Below are positions 35,793 through 44,734 of a stretch of 64,000 nucleotides of DNA, one piece after another. Source of the stretch: Ferdinandcohnia sp047246645 (GTDB taxonomy: Bacteria > Bacillota > Bacilli > Bacillales > Bacillaceae_L); assembly GCF_047246645.1 (NCBI RefSeq), contig NZ_JBFOKR010000003.1, forward strand, positions 256,759 to 320,758, in the 5' to 3' direction. The translations under genes were made by a program, and so were the position numbers. The notes under the pieces are model-generated. The model made no database searches and was not told where the DNA came from. It saw only the letters and a program-made list of their open reading frames with translations. Numbering within the stretch: the stretch's first letter is position 1; the number at the start of each line of letters is the position of its first letter.

Positions 35793-37712
35793 GTGGCGAT
35801 AACTGTTCCTGAAACAATCCGGTCATCTGCTACAGCCGGCGAAAGATTACTATTCCGTACTTTAAAACACTATTTACCAGATGATTATATCGTTTATTAC
35901 GAGCCGGATATTCATGGAAGAAGACCAGATTTCGTAATTATTGGACCAGATTTAGGACTTGTTGTTTTAGAGGTAAAGGATTATACAAAAAATACATTGC
36001 TGCAATTGAACAACGATGAATGGATGATTGTGAGCACGCATGGTCAGCAGGCCATGGTAAAAAGTCCTATGAAGCAAGCACGAGATAATATGTTTCATAT
36101 AGTTGATGTATTAAAAAAAGATAAGAGTCTTTTACAATTAGAAGGCAAATATCAGTTACATCTAAAATTTCCTTATGGTCATGGAGTTGTATTCACAAGA
36201 CTTCAGCAGAAGGATTTTATTCAAGATAATCTTTATAGTGTAATAGACCCAAATCTATGTTTAACAAGGGATGAAATAGATCCTGAAAAGGAAGCGTTTT
36301 CTGATGAAAACCTTCATGAAAAAATATTAAATATGTTTAACGTTCCATATAGATTACGAGAGCCATTGGACATAGAGGATATTAACGCTATACGATATCA
36401 TTTATTTCCTGAAATTCGAATAAGTGCCGAATTTAAGCCTCCGGTTCCTTATCAAGACCAGTTATTATTATCACTTCATGATATAAAAGCGATGGACCTT
36501 CATCAAGAGAATCTAGCAAAACAGATAGGTGATAAGAATAGACTTATTCGTGGTGTTGCTGGAAGTGGCAAGACACTAATATTGGCAAGCAGGGCTAAGA
36601 TGCTTTCTAAGCAAAATCCTGACTGGAAAATTCTAATTCTCTGCTATAACATCTCGTTAGCTCAAAGTATTAGACATATGATTACCCATATGTTGAATGA
36701 GCCGGATAATTTATTTGACTTTGATTTTAGTGGTAACTCCGCCAGTAAAAATACTGAAAACGAAACAGTTATTGTACGCAATTTCCATGAATGGCTAAAA
36801 AAGGACCTGAACATTCATGAGAAGCAAATCCCTTTTTTGATTGAAAAGTTAACAAGCGGTGAGGCAATTTTACCTACATACGATGCTATCTTAATAGATG
36901 AGGGACAAGACTTTGAAGCAGATTGGTTAGCACTTGTTAGCAAGTTGTTAAATGAAGATACACAGTCTTTATTACTGGTTGAGGATAGAGCTCAAACTAT
37001 CTATAAAAGAAAGCGAAGTTACCTGCAGGATACTGGATTAAGTTTTCAGGGTCGTTCCAGAGTACTTTCTATCAATTATCGAAACACAGCCCAAATCGTT
37101 TCATTTGCTTGGGAATTTTATCGAAAAAATTCACACCTTAAAAATAAAGTAGTAGATCGTGAGTTTGAAGGAGAAATAATTGCACCCCAAAGTACAAGAC
37201 GTAAAGGTCCTGAACCTGCAATTATTAAAACTGATAACTTTTATAAAGAAATGGGTATAGTTGCTAGACAAATTAAGAATCTGCACGAGGAGAAAAAGGT
37301 TCCATACTCAGAGATGTTAATACTTTATAGAGTAAAGAGAACAAATAAAATCAATGTTATTGATGGAATACAACGAACGCTAACAAAGGATAATGTACCT
37401 TTTTACTGGTTGACAGAAAATGAAAAATCCAAACGTTCTTTTGAAAAAGATGAAGATAGTGTAAAAATCAGTACTATTGATAGTAGTAAGGGTCTTGATT
37501 TTCAAGCAGTATTCATAGTGAATATTGATAACATGCCATTTGCCCTAGAGGATGATATAGAACGTGAGGTTTCATTACTTTATATAGGAATGACTCGGGC
37601 GAAGCAGTACTTATGTCTTTCTTATTCGGGAGAGTCAGAGTTTACTATATATCTAGATGATGTGCAGTTGAATCGTAAAAACCTAGTGAAGTTAAAAAAT
37701 AAAAATGGGTAA
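35793..37712 (+). CDS. NERD nuclease-domain SF1 helicase
   Basis: A 639-residue fusion. The N-terminal NERD domain (about 12-140) shows the catalytic D46 in RRPDFVII and E60/K62 in VVLEVKDYT. The UvrD-like SF1 ATPase follows with RGVAGSGKT near 253-261, LIDEGQDFEADWL near 367-379, SINYRNT, and a C-terminal VSLLYIGMTRAKQYLCLSYSG. Start is GTG 35793 with GGAGTGA six bases upstream. NERD-helicases are common in defence islands and in plasmid addiction-like settings. A second NERD protein follows after 11 bases, so the two probably act together. Confidence 0.88.
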   Translation: MAITVPETIRSSATAGERLLFRTLKHYLPDDYIVYYEPDIHGRRPDFVIIGPDLGLVVLEVKDYTKNTLLQLNNDEWMIVSTHGQQAMVKSPMKQARDNMFHIVDVLKKDKSLLQLEGKYQLHLKFPYGHGVVFTRLQQKDFIQDNLYSVIDPNLCLTRDEIDPEKEAFSDENLHEKILNMFNVPYRLREPLDIEDINAIRYHLFPEIRISAEFKPPVPYQDQLLLSLHDIKAMDLHQENLAKQIGDKNRLIRGVAGSGKTLILASRAKMLSKQNPDWKILILCYNISLAQSIRHMITHMLNEPDNLFDFDFSGNSASKNTENETVIVRNFHEWLKKDLNIHEKQIPFLIEKLTSGEAILPTYDAILIDEGQDFEADWLALVSKLLNEDTQSLLLVEDRAQTIYKRKRSYLQDTGLSFQGRSRVLSINYRNTAQIVSFAWEFYRKNSHLKNKVVDREFEGEIIAPQSTRRKGPEPAIIKTDNFYKEMGIVARQIKNLHEEKKVPYSEMLILYRVKRTNKINVIDGIQRTLTKDNVPFYWLTENEKSKRSFEKDEDSVKISTIDSSKGLDFQAVFIVNIDNMPFALEDDIEREVSLLYIGMTRAKQYLCLSYSGESEFTIYLDDVQLNRKNLVKLKNKNG

Positions 37713-37723
37713 GGGTTGAAGGT

Positions 37724-38476
37724 ATGGAGATCTTACTATTTCTACTATTAATCATTGGTGCTGCAGTACTCGGTCTACCAAAAGTAAAAGGCTATCTTGG
37801 TGAAGCATCCGTTCGACTATATTTAAACAAGCTAGATAAAGAGCAATATAAGGTGTATAACGATGTACTAATTCCACTTAAGAACAGAAGAGCATCTCAA
37901 ATCGATCATGTGGTGGTGTCTCCGTTTGGGATATTTGTAATCGAGACGAAGAATTACAAAGGTTGGATATATGGAGATCCTAAGAGTAAATATTGGACAC
38001 AGGTTATCTTTAATCGTAAGGAGAAGCTTTATAATCCTCTATGGCAAAACTATGGTCATATTAAGGCGCTGGAAGAGTATTTAGGTGTAGAAAACGAAGA
38101 AATCTATCATTCTATCGTTTCGTTCAGTACCAGATCTACGCTAAAACTTAAGGACATCAATAGACCTAATGCTAGTGTAATTTATTCTTCTCGTCTGTTA
38201 AGCACAATCAATTCTCACGAAAAGGTTAAGTTAACAGCTGCAGAAGTTGAACAAATCGTATCTATGCTTGAGAAAACTACAAATGCTGATTTTGAGAAGA
38301 AAAAGCAGCATGTGAAGAACGTAAAGGACTCCCAACGATTTTATCAGTATAAAATCAATTCTAATATGTGCCCTAAATGTGGTTCGGACCTTGTTGAGCG
38401 GAAGGGAAAGTATGGGGCTTTTAAAGGATGTAGTAATTATCCGAAGTGTAAGTTTGTTGTGAAGCAGTCTAGTTAA
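37724..38476 (+). CDS. Membrane-anchored NERD nuclease with C-terminal topoisomerase-type zinc finger
   Basis: A 250-residue protein. A short hydrophobic N-terminus (MEILLFLLLIIGAAVLGLP) suggests membrane attachment. The NERD domain has D61 in SQIDHVVVSP and E74/K76 in FVIETKNYKGWIYG. The C-terminal CPKCGSDLVERKGKYGAF then CSNYPKC is a topoisomerase I-type four-cysteine zinc ribbon (about 216-240) that binds single-stranded DNA. It is in line with the NERD-helicase upstream, 11 bases apart. This architecture occurs in Bacillaceae, but the substrate is unknown. Confidence 0.85.
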   Translation: MEILLFLLLIIGAAVLGLPKVKGYLGEASVRLYLNKLDKEQYKVYNDVLIPLKNRRASQIDHVVVSPFGIFVIETKNYKGWIYGDPKSKYWTQVIFNRKEKLYNPLWQNYGHIKALEEYLGVENEEIYHSIVSFSTRSTLKLKDINRPNASVIYSSRLLSTINSHEKVKLTAAEVEQIVSMLEKTTNADFEKKKQHVKNVKDSQRFYQYKINSNMCPKCGSDLVERKGKYGAFKGCSNYPKCKFVVKQSS

Positions 38477-38500
38477 TTACAACTGAGAGGGGTAGTCATT

Positions 38501-39514
38501 ATGAAATTAGAAATGGGAGAATCGCTGATGTTATCGTGGCTGCGACATGTGAAACACTGTCAATCAGCTCAATTAAATTGGAAGCCATCTAATACCTGGT
38601 TTCTACATAACGAGGCAAAGATTGAAACTATTTTTACCTCAACAAAAAATTTCTTTGAACAAAAACACAATTTAAATCTATTTAAGAAAACAAAGTCATT
38701 CTCACAGCTTCTTATACAGGGAGAAATAGATGTGCTGGGGCTTCAATTACATAATGGTAGACTTGATAAAATATATGGAATTGATGTTTCCTTTCATGAA
38801 TCTGGCTTGCGTTATGGGAGCAGTACCGAGACGGTAGAGAGAGTTCTAAAAAAAATGATTCGAACTGCAATGACAATATATGGTTATTTTAATCTATCAG
38901 GTGGGACTATTATTTTTGCAAGTCCTAAAATTTCTGAACCTGTTTACAATAATCTTCAAGTTTACGTAAAAGAAGCACAAGTTTTATTTAATAAAATGGG
39001 TTTCGATTTCAATTTTAAGGTGTTTGCTAATGGGGATTTTAAGTCTTATATTTTTGAACCCGTTGTGAGCAAAAGTGATGTAGTTGCAGATACTTCTGAG
39101 CTTTTTATGAGAAGTATTCAAATGTATAAGATGTTTGATCACAAAGAAAATGAAGTAAAAGAATCCAAGAGTGAGTTCACAGTTCCAAAGGTAAGTGCTG
39201 CAACTGAAGAAACTAAAATTGGCCAGTATGTGGTTAACGTTTTTACTAAGTTAGCTAGTGCTAATATCCTTTTACCTGATAAGCTTAATCGTTTACAAGA
39301 CGAGAGATATTGTAAAGACACATTTGATATGAATTTCCCTGTGTTAAAAAAAGTAGTAATAGGATCTCCTTTGTTGGAACAGCGGCAAATTAATGGATAC
39401 TCCAGATATTATGCCAAACCCCTTGCTATCTCTGGAGAGAAATATTTATTATCTAATGATTGGTATGAAAGAAACAGACCCTATTTTAATCGGTGGTTAA
39501 AGAATATAAAATAA
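38501..39514 (+). CDS. Unrecognised protein with possible restriction-endonuclease-like core
   Basis: A 337-residue soluble protein, not recognised. A short block near residues 74-100 reads GEIDVLGL (E75, D77), then IYGIDVSFHE (D95, H99, E100), flanked by hydrophobic strands. That spacing is reminiscent of the PD-(D/E)xK nuclease fold, although the lysine is missing, so I do not claim an active site. The C-terminal 100 residues look like a separate module. It follows the NERD-zinc finger gene by 24 bases with an AGAGGGG ribosome site, so it may be in the same operon. Confidence 0.6.
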   Translation: MKLEMGESLMLSWLRHVKHCQSAQLNWKPSNTWFLHNEAKIETIFTSTKNFFEQKHNLNLFKKTKSFSQLLIQGEIDVLGLQLHNGRLDKIYGIDVSFHESGLRYGSSTETVERVLKKMIRTAMTIYGYFNLSGGTIIFASPKISEPVYNNLQVYVKEAQVLFNKMGFDFNFKVFANGDFKSYIFEPVVSKSDVVADTSELFMRSIQMYKMFDHKENEVKESKSEFTVPKVSAATEETKIGQYVVNVFTKLASANILLPDKLNRLQDERYCKDTFDMNFPVLKKVVIGSPLLEQRQINGYSRYYAKPLAISGEKYLLSNDWYERNRPYFNRWLKNIK

Positions 39515-39541
39515 ACTTTACATTAAGAAGAGGTTATTAAA

Positions 39542-40387
39542 ATGAAGCCATTCATAGAGGCATGGAGTAGTAAATTTCAAGCTGAAAAATACCCATTGGA
39601 TTTCTATTTCTCTAGGATAGAAGGAGTACAAGATTCGAAGACTCCTCAGGAAGCAGGTAATTACATTATAGAGCTCCTTCATTGGAAAGATGGAAAGGTT
39701 AAGAAGGTTAACGGTGAATATGTTTTGTTGGCTGCAAAACCAAATACATATAGTGAGATAAAACATAAGGGTATCTTATGCTCATTCGAATTTTATAACT
39801 GGATTAAGAAGGTTCAGTCTCAGAAATCTTTTGATATTAATTGCTTTAAAGAACTATCTCAGTCATTTAATTTATACGGAAGTGATTCTATTGTAATACC
39901 ATCCTTTATCTTACATGTTATATCACCAATTATATACCCACTCTATGACCAACATGTAGAACGAGCGAAAAGGATTTTACTTGCGGATAACCTATCAACA
40001 AATAGGAAGCTGGACATTACGTCTTACCAGGAATATCAGATGTTTTTACAACTATTAATAAATGATGTATACGCTGAGCCATTAACTATAGAGGAAATAA
40101 AAAAGGTCGACGATGCTTTATGGAGCTTTGGAAAATGGATAAAAGAACAAAATAAAACTTATAAACTATCTTTAAACAGGAAGTCTACTCATAGGAGTAA
40201 CTCAAATGTACCAGATAATAAGTTTAAATTAAAAGTTTTAGAGTTAGTTGATAATAAGAAGTTAACACAACGAGGAGCAATGGAAACAGTTGCAGCAGAA
40301 CATAAAATAAAGTTATCGCAAAGTTATTTAGATTATCCCGGTTCGCACATACACAGATGGAGAAAGCAACTAAACAATAATAATTGA
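39542..40387 (+). CDS. Unrecognised protein at the end of the island
   Basis: A 281-residue soluble protein, family not recognised. It is lysine-rich, with an N-terminal part (FIEAWSSKFQAEKYPLDFYFSRIEG) and a helical middle. The final 70 residues (LVDNKKLTQRGAMETVAAEHKI, then HIHRWRKQL) resemble a basic helix-turn-helix and may bind DNA. It lies 27 bases after the preceding gene with AGAAGAGG upstream. Nothing gene-like follows for 290 bases, so it closes the island. Confidence 0.6.
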   Translation: MKPFIEAWSSKFQAEKYPLDFYFSRIEGVQDSKTPQEAGNYIIELLHWKDGKVKKVNGEYVLLAAKPNTYSEIKHKGILCSFEFYNWIKKVQSQKSFDINCFKELSQSFNLYGSDSIVIPSFILHVISPIIYPLYDQHVERAKRILLADNLSTNRKLDITSYQEYQMFLQLLINDVYAEPLTIEEIKKVDDALWSFGKWIKEQNKTYKLSLNRKSTHRSNSNVPDNKFKLKVLELVDNKKLTQRGAMETVAAEHKIKLSQSYLDYPGSHIHRWRKQLNNNN

Positions 40388-40594
40388 TAGGAGCGGGTTT
40401 GCATATTTTTAGCATCAGCAGAATCCTATTTTGTAAACGCTATTTACTAGAAGTCGATGAAGGGATGTTAAAGTAGGTATATCCCTCTTTAATGAAAATA
40501 AGTACAGGTAGGGGGATTGATTATGAACACGATCCATAGTTTTACGAGGAAAGTATGCGAAGTAAATTAAAAATAAAAGTAAAACCCATCAAAA

Positions 40595-40624
40595 AACCCT
40601 TGAGAACAAACATCCTTAAGGGTT
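40595..40624 (-). terminator. Terminator of cotA (minus strand), probably bidirectional
   Basis: AACCCTT and AAGGGTT arms (40595-40601, 40618-40624) flank a 16-base loop. The minus strand continues into a run of six T residues; the plus strand also continues T-rich. The gap 40388-40675 has no gene. Confidence 0.65.
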
Positions 40625-40675
40625 ATTTTTATTAATGCCATTCCAAAATGCCTCTTTAGTTCAAGTTAATCGTCA

Positions 40676-42413
40676 TCAATCATCATCATCATCATCATCA
40701 TCATCATAGAAATCGCAATCCTTTTCACCCGATTTGTTTAATGAGTATGGTTCCTCACAGTCAAAACATTGAGTAAATGAATCATCAGGGCATTCGCCTG
40801 GAATTGGATGTAACGGATTAAAATTAGGATTATCAAGTACTTCGAAAGGTCTCATCATTTCATGGTCTTCGTGTTCAAGGATATGGCAATGCCATGGATA
40901 TATCCCGGTAAATGGTCCAAAACGGGCAATAATACGAGTAACTTCTAATGGATTAGCACGTACTGTATCTTTCCATCCCATCTCATTTGGATCAGGATCT
41001 CGTCGTTCGCCAACCTTCGTTATATTTCCATTTGCGTCAACAGAAATGGTTTGACGATCAAGGATTTGAAATTGAACAAGATGTAAGTGGATCGGATGTG
41101 TATCAGGGGTTAGATTGTATAGTTCCCACACTTCTACCGTTCCATTATAAGGAGTTTCTGTAATAGGTAATTCGTTCCAATCCATGTTATTTAGTAAAAG
41201 CTTCAAACGGTCGAAATCATCCTCACTTTCAACCAAACGATTCTCTCGAACAGTTACAGCATCGTTTTCATCAAGTCTCTCCAAGCAACTTAGTCGTTCT
41301 GGAACTTCACTTTTATCAGGTTTAGAATTTTTTTGCCTAACACGAAATTGCATGATTTGTGTTAGGTCTGGAGAAGGTTCGTCACCGAATGGGAAAGGAG
41401 ATGGTGCATCATTTGTTAAGATTAAATTTTGTCCATTAAATCCTGAAAAATCCATAATAACATCTGCACGTTCTCCTGGTGCAAGAATTAACTGAGATAT
41501 ATTTACTCGGTGCTCTAGAAACCCTCCATCAGTACCAATTTGATAAAAAGCTTTGAACGCCTTGACTTGAACTTAATTGCATTCGATAAAAACGTGAATT
41601 AGATCCGTTAAGGATACGAAACCGATATTTTCGAGGCTCTACTTCAAGATAAGGCCATACTTTTCCGTTTACAAGAATGGTGTTGCCAAAAAACTCAGGA
41701 ACTACAGATGGATTCGGTAACTCTGGGTCGATTGGTTCTGAAGGTAGAGGAGGTGGCTCTTGGCCAGGATGAGACGGATAGAATAATTCACCGTAACGTT
41801 CATGGTTTTTATTAAGATAGAATGATCGATCTTGAATCACTAATGGAATTTCATATTTTCCACTAGGAAGGTTCAATTGCTTTTCTGCATGATCTCTAAT
41901 AAGATAAAAACCTGCTAGACCTGCATATACGTTTAAGCGAGTAATTCCGATAGCGTGGTCATGGTACCATAGTGTTGTTGGCCTTTGGCAGTTGGGGTAG
42001 TAATATACTTCATGTAAAAACTTTTTCCCGATATTTTTAAAGTCTTTTGTAAACCATGCTTCAGGGTACCCATCATTTTCTGGTCGAACGCGTCCGCCAT
42101 GTAAATGCACAACCGTTCTAACAGAGGGTTCATCAGGTTCTGTACCATGTAGGGTTCTGTCTACTGGAAGTAGATGTTCAAATGGTAATTTATTTTCCCA
42201 TTTTACTAGAATGGGCTTATTTCTCGTCACTTCAAAAGTGGGTCCAGGATACATTCCGTTGTAACCCCACACGGTGGTAGGGGGTAAGTCACGGTGCAAT
42301 TGCTGTTGAATTTGTTTCATGGCTACCTCATAGTATGGGATGCCATTACGTTTTCCTGATGGTTTAAGTACACTAGGTAATGGCAGTGCATCAACAAATT
42401 TCTCTAAAGACAA
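40676..42413 (-). pseudogene. cotA: CotA-type multicopper oxidase, frameshifted
   Basis: The minus strand encodes a spore-coat laccase/bilirubin-oxidase homologue in two frames. The 5' part, from TTG 42413 with AAGGAGAGGAG upstream, starts like CotA (SLEKFVDALPLPS). It carries copper ligands in HLHGG and WYHDH and reads to a stop at 41529-41531. The next frame resumes at IGTDGGFLEHR and contains HPIHLH and HCHILEHEDHEMMRP, the type-1 and type-2/3 copper sites. The shift lies near 41545-41552, in the CAAAG/TTTTT stretch, and one base change restores a single reading frame. Sequencing error is the simple alternative. The tail beyond the CotA core is Cys-rich and ends in a poly-aspartate run. 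Confidence 0.85.
40679..40708. repeat. Trinucleotide (ATC/GAT) microsatellite encoding a poly-Asp tail
   Basis: About nine tandem GAT codons on the minus strand encode the last residues of the CotA-like protein. Beyond the stop, one base out of frame, GATGACGATTAA follows, as if an earlier repeat frame had extended further. Such tracts change length by slippage. Confidence 0.85.
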
Positions 42414-42752
42414 AATACTCCTCTCCTTACTATTATTTAAATTTACTAGTACTCTATTAATCATGATATGAAAGTCTTTTAAAAGTGCTTGGATAAATTG
42501 ACTAAGGTAATAGGGGATTTAAGGAATAATGAACAAAGATATAAACTTGAAATATACCATTCAATAAATTTTGAAATTAATAAACAATTATAAAGAAACA
42601 AAGCTTAAAGAAGCGCTTTTTACAAATGGAGCAGGACACTGCACCATCACCCCCTTTCATCAATGACACGGCATACCAATAAGTAAAAGGTATGAAACTA
42701 AGTTTGCCTAAATAAATATCTTATTGGTAATTCATTTTTAGGGGGAATCGGT

Positions 42753-43535
42753 GTGGGGTACTATGTTACTGTAGATTCAGGTGTAAGATTATATGTGGAA
42801 GATATAAATCCCCAGGGAAGTAAGACGATCGTGTTTTTGCATGGTTGGCCGTTAAGCCATGAACAGTTTGAGTATCAATTTGATGTTCTTCCTTTTAAGG
42901 GTTATCGCTGTATCGGAATTGACTGGAGAGGATTTGGTAAGTCGGATAAGCCGATAAGTGGATACAGTTTTGACCGATTAGCTGATGATATACGTACAGT
43001 AATTGATGTGCTACAATTAGATAATTTCACTCTTGCAGGTCACTCTACAGGTGGATCAATTGCGATTCGGTACATGTCTCGACATAATGGTTACGGAGTA
43101 TCCAACCTTGTTTTAATAGACGCTGCAGCTCCTATAGGCTTTACTCCAGAAACTGCGAAAAAATTCCTCACTCTAGCGTTAAATGACCGTCCTAAGATGA
43201 TGCGAGAAGTGACAGACAACTTTTTCTTTCAATATATAACAAGCCCATTTTCTGAGTGGTTTTTTCAATTAGGTTTACAAGCAGCAGGTTGGTCAACGGC
43301 AGCGATCATAATTACACTTAGAGATGAGAAACTTTATGCAGACTTGCAGAAAATACTTGTCCCTACTTTAATCGTTCATGGTGTTCACGACAAGGTTATT
43401 CCATTTGCTCAAGCTCAGGAACTAAATCAAAAAATAAAAAATTCACAGCTTGTTCCGTTTCATTACAGCGGTCATGGAGCTTTTTGGGAGGAACGTGACA
43501 AGTTTAACAAGCTCTTAATACAATTTATAGGTTGA
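42753..43535 (+). CDS. Alpha/beta hydrolase, haloperoxidase-like
   Basis: A 260-residue hydrolase. The oxyanion region is FLHGWPLSHEQF (about 30-41), the nucleophile elbow is GHSTGG (Ser near 95), and the final histidine is in HYSGHGAFWEE near 245. The acid residue is likely in VHGVHDKVIPF. Start is GTG 42753 with GGGGGAA upstream. The fold is common to non-haem chloroperoxidases and esterases; the substrate is not predictable. Intergenic 42414-42752 has no gene. Confidence 0.85.
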   Translation: MGYYVTVDSGVRLYVEDINPQGSKTIVFLHGWPLSHEQFEYQFDVLPFKGYRCIGIDWRGFGKSDKPISGYSFDRLADDIRTVIDVLQLDNFTLAGHSTGGSIAIRYMSRHNGYGVSNLVLIDAAAPIGFTPETAKKFLTLALNDRPKMMREVTDNFFFQYITSPFSEWFFQLGLQAAGWSTAAIIITLRDEKLYADLQKILVPTLIVHGVHDKVIPFAQAQELNQKIKNSQLVPFHYSGHGAFWEERDKFNKLLIQFIG

Positions 43536-43771
43536 ACGTCAATCTGAATGTTTTACTTAATTATTATTTAGTAATAGCGATGGATGGATTACGTGTATTA
43601 TTAGTAAACGAATCTACTTAAAATTTGACTAATACTGCGCAGCAACTGACTTCGTATTAAGATTTAATTTGTAAAATGATGCTAGGATGTCGGAAAGTTC
43701 ATTCGCCGGGCAGTAGACTAAGCAATGCGCAGTAAATAGATCCTGATAAGAAAAACAAATGTTAAATAACT

Positions 43772-43976
43772 ACAAATGGTGCTTTTCCAATACTTTTCGT
43801 GCAAGAATCTTCCCACGCATGGCAGGTGCTTTACTTTCATTCCAGCCATGGTCACCTTTGCTGCTGCCGTATTTCCTCATCCATTCAATAGGATATTGGC
43901 AGTACCGATGGGATTAGCTCTTATATGGCTGGGGTATGTTCTTTGGTCAGAACGTAGGAGAATCGGTGCAGATTGA
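43772..43976 (+). pseudogene. Remnant of a polytopic membrane protein
   Basis: The last 40 codons read IPAMVTFAAAVFPHPFNRIL and LIWLGYVLWSERR, a two-helix membrane segment ending at TGA 43976. A one-base shift upstream extends the same protein (GAFPILFVQESSHAWQVLYF) from about 43778. No start codon or ribosome site is seen before it, so this is a 5'-truncated, frameshifted fragment. Family not identified. The remainder of 43536-44054 holds nothing I recognise. Confidence 0.55.
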
Positions 43977-44054
43977 GTTTTATATCTTCCTTAGGAAAAA
44001 AGAGAATGAAATTCATTATGAAATCATTCCCTCAAATAGATTTGTTATTACGCA

Positions 44055-44447
44055 TCAATGACTTGCTAAACGTTTTTCAAAATCTGCTTTAAATGACAGA
44101 ATAGCATCAATATTTACCGCAAAATCGTGGTCACTAATAGTAAAATTAGTTATAAACTCGTCCGATTTCTCACGAACCATAATTGTCGGACGGATATTGT
44201 CTCCAATAGCGTCCTGAGTTACAGAACTTCCATAGAAATACCAGTTGGTTTCAGTTGGCCGACTTGCAGCATTCTTAGATAGGTCATTTTTTATTATTTC
44301 GCACAAAGTATTCATAAAATCTTCAGTAAGCTTAATGGTTCTTCCATACTCACTTTCAACAGATATATCAGCATATCCATACCAAATATTCCTACTTGAC
44401 TGCTTTCCGTCATCTGAGGTAAATGTTTCATCAAACAAAATTTTCAT
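44055..44447 (-). CDS. Hypothetical 130-residue protein
   Basis: A soluble protein with a GGAGGG ribosome site before ATG 44447. It starts MKILFDETFTSDDGKQSS, then YADISVESEYGRTIKL. The centre is NWYFYGSSVTQDAIGD. I do not recognise it, and it lies alone between a gene remnant and an exporter. Codon use and spacing make it a likely real gene. Confidence 0.65.
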   Translation of the reverse strand: MKILFDETFTSDDGKQSSRNIWYGYADISVESEYGRTIKLTEDFMNTLCEIIKNDLSKNAASRPTETNWYFYGSSVTQDAIGDNIRPTIMVREKSDEFITNFTISDHDFAVNIDAILSFKADFEKRLASH

Positions 44448-44734
44448 TTCATTACCCTCCGTTACTATAATAGTTCTTCACACTATTATACATCAATTGG
44501 AAATTGTAAAATAGTTTGCTGTAAGTTTCACTAACCTTTAATGAAGAGATAAAATACATTCTTGATCATCCTAAAATGATGGGTTTTTCACCTTGCTTAA
44601 AAAGGGAGCCCATCATATTTATTTGGATCAATTTTTTACTTGACGGAACACATTCCCTTCACCTATTCTTATATGCATGCCTATTTTTATATAATTTAAA
44701 AACGCATCGAAAGTTTTTACATAAGGAGGAGAGA

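Noticed and set aside
44576..44734. N-terminal extension of the Bcr/CflA transporter
   Set aside because: The extension has no ribosome site and ATG 44735 has a very strong one; homologues begin near it.
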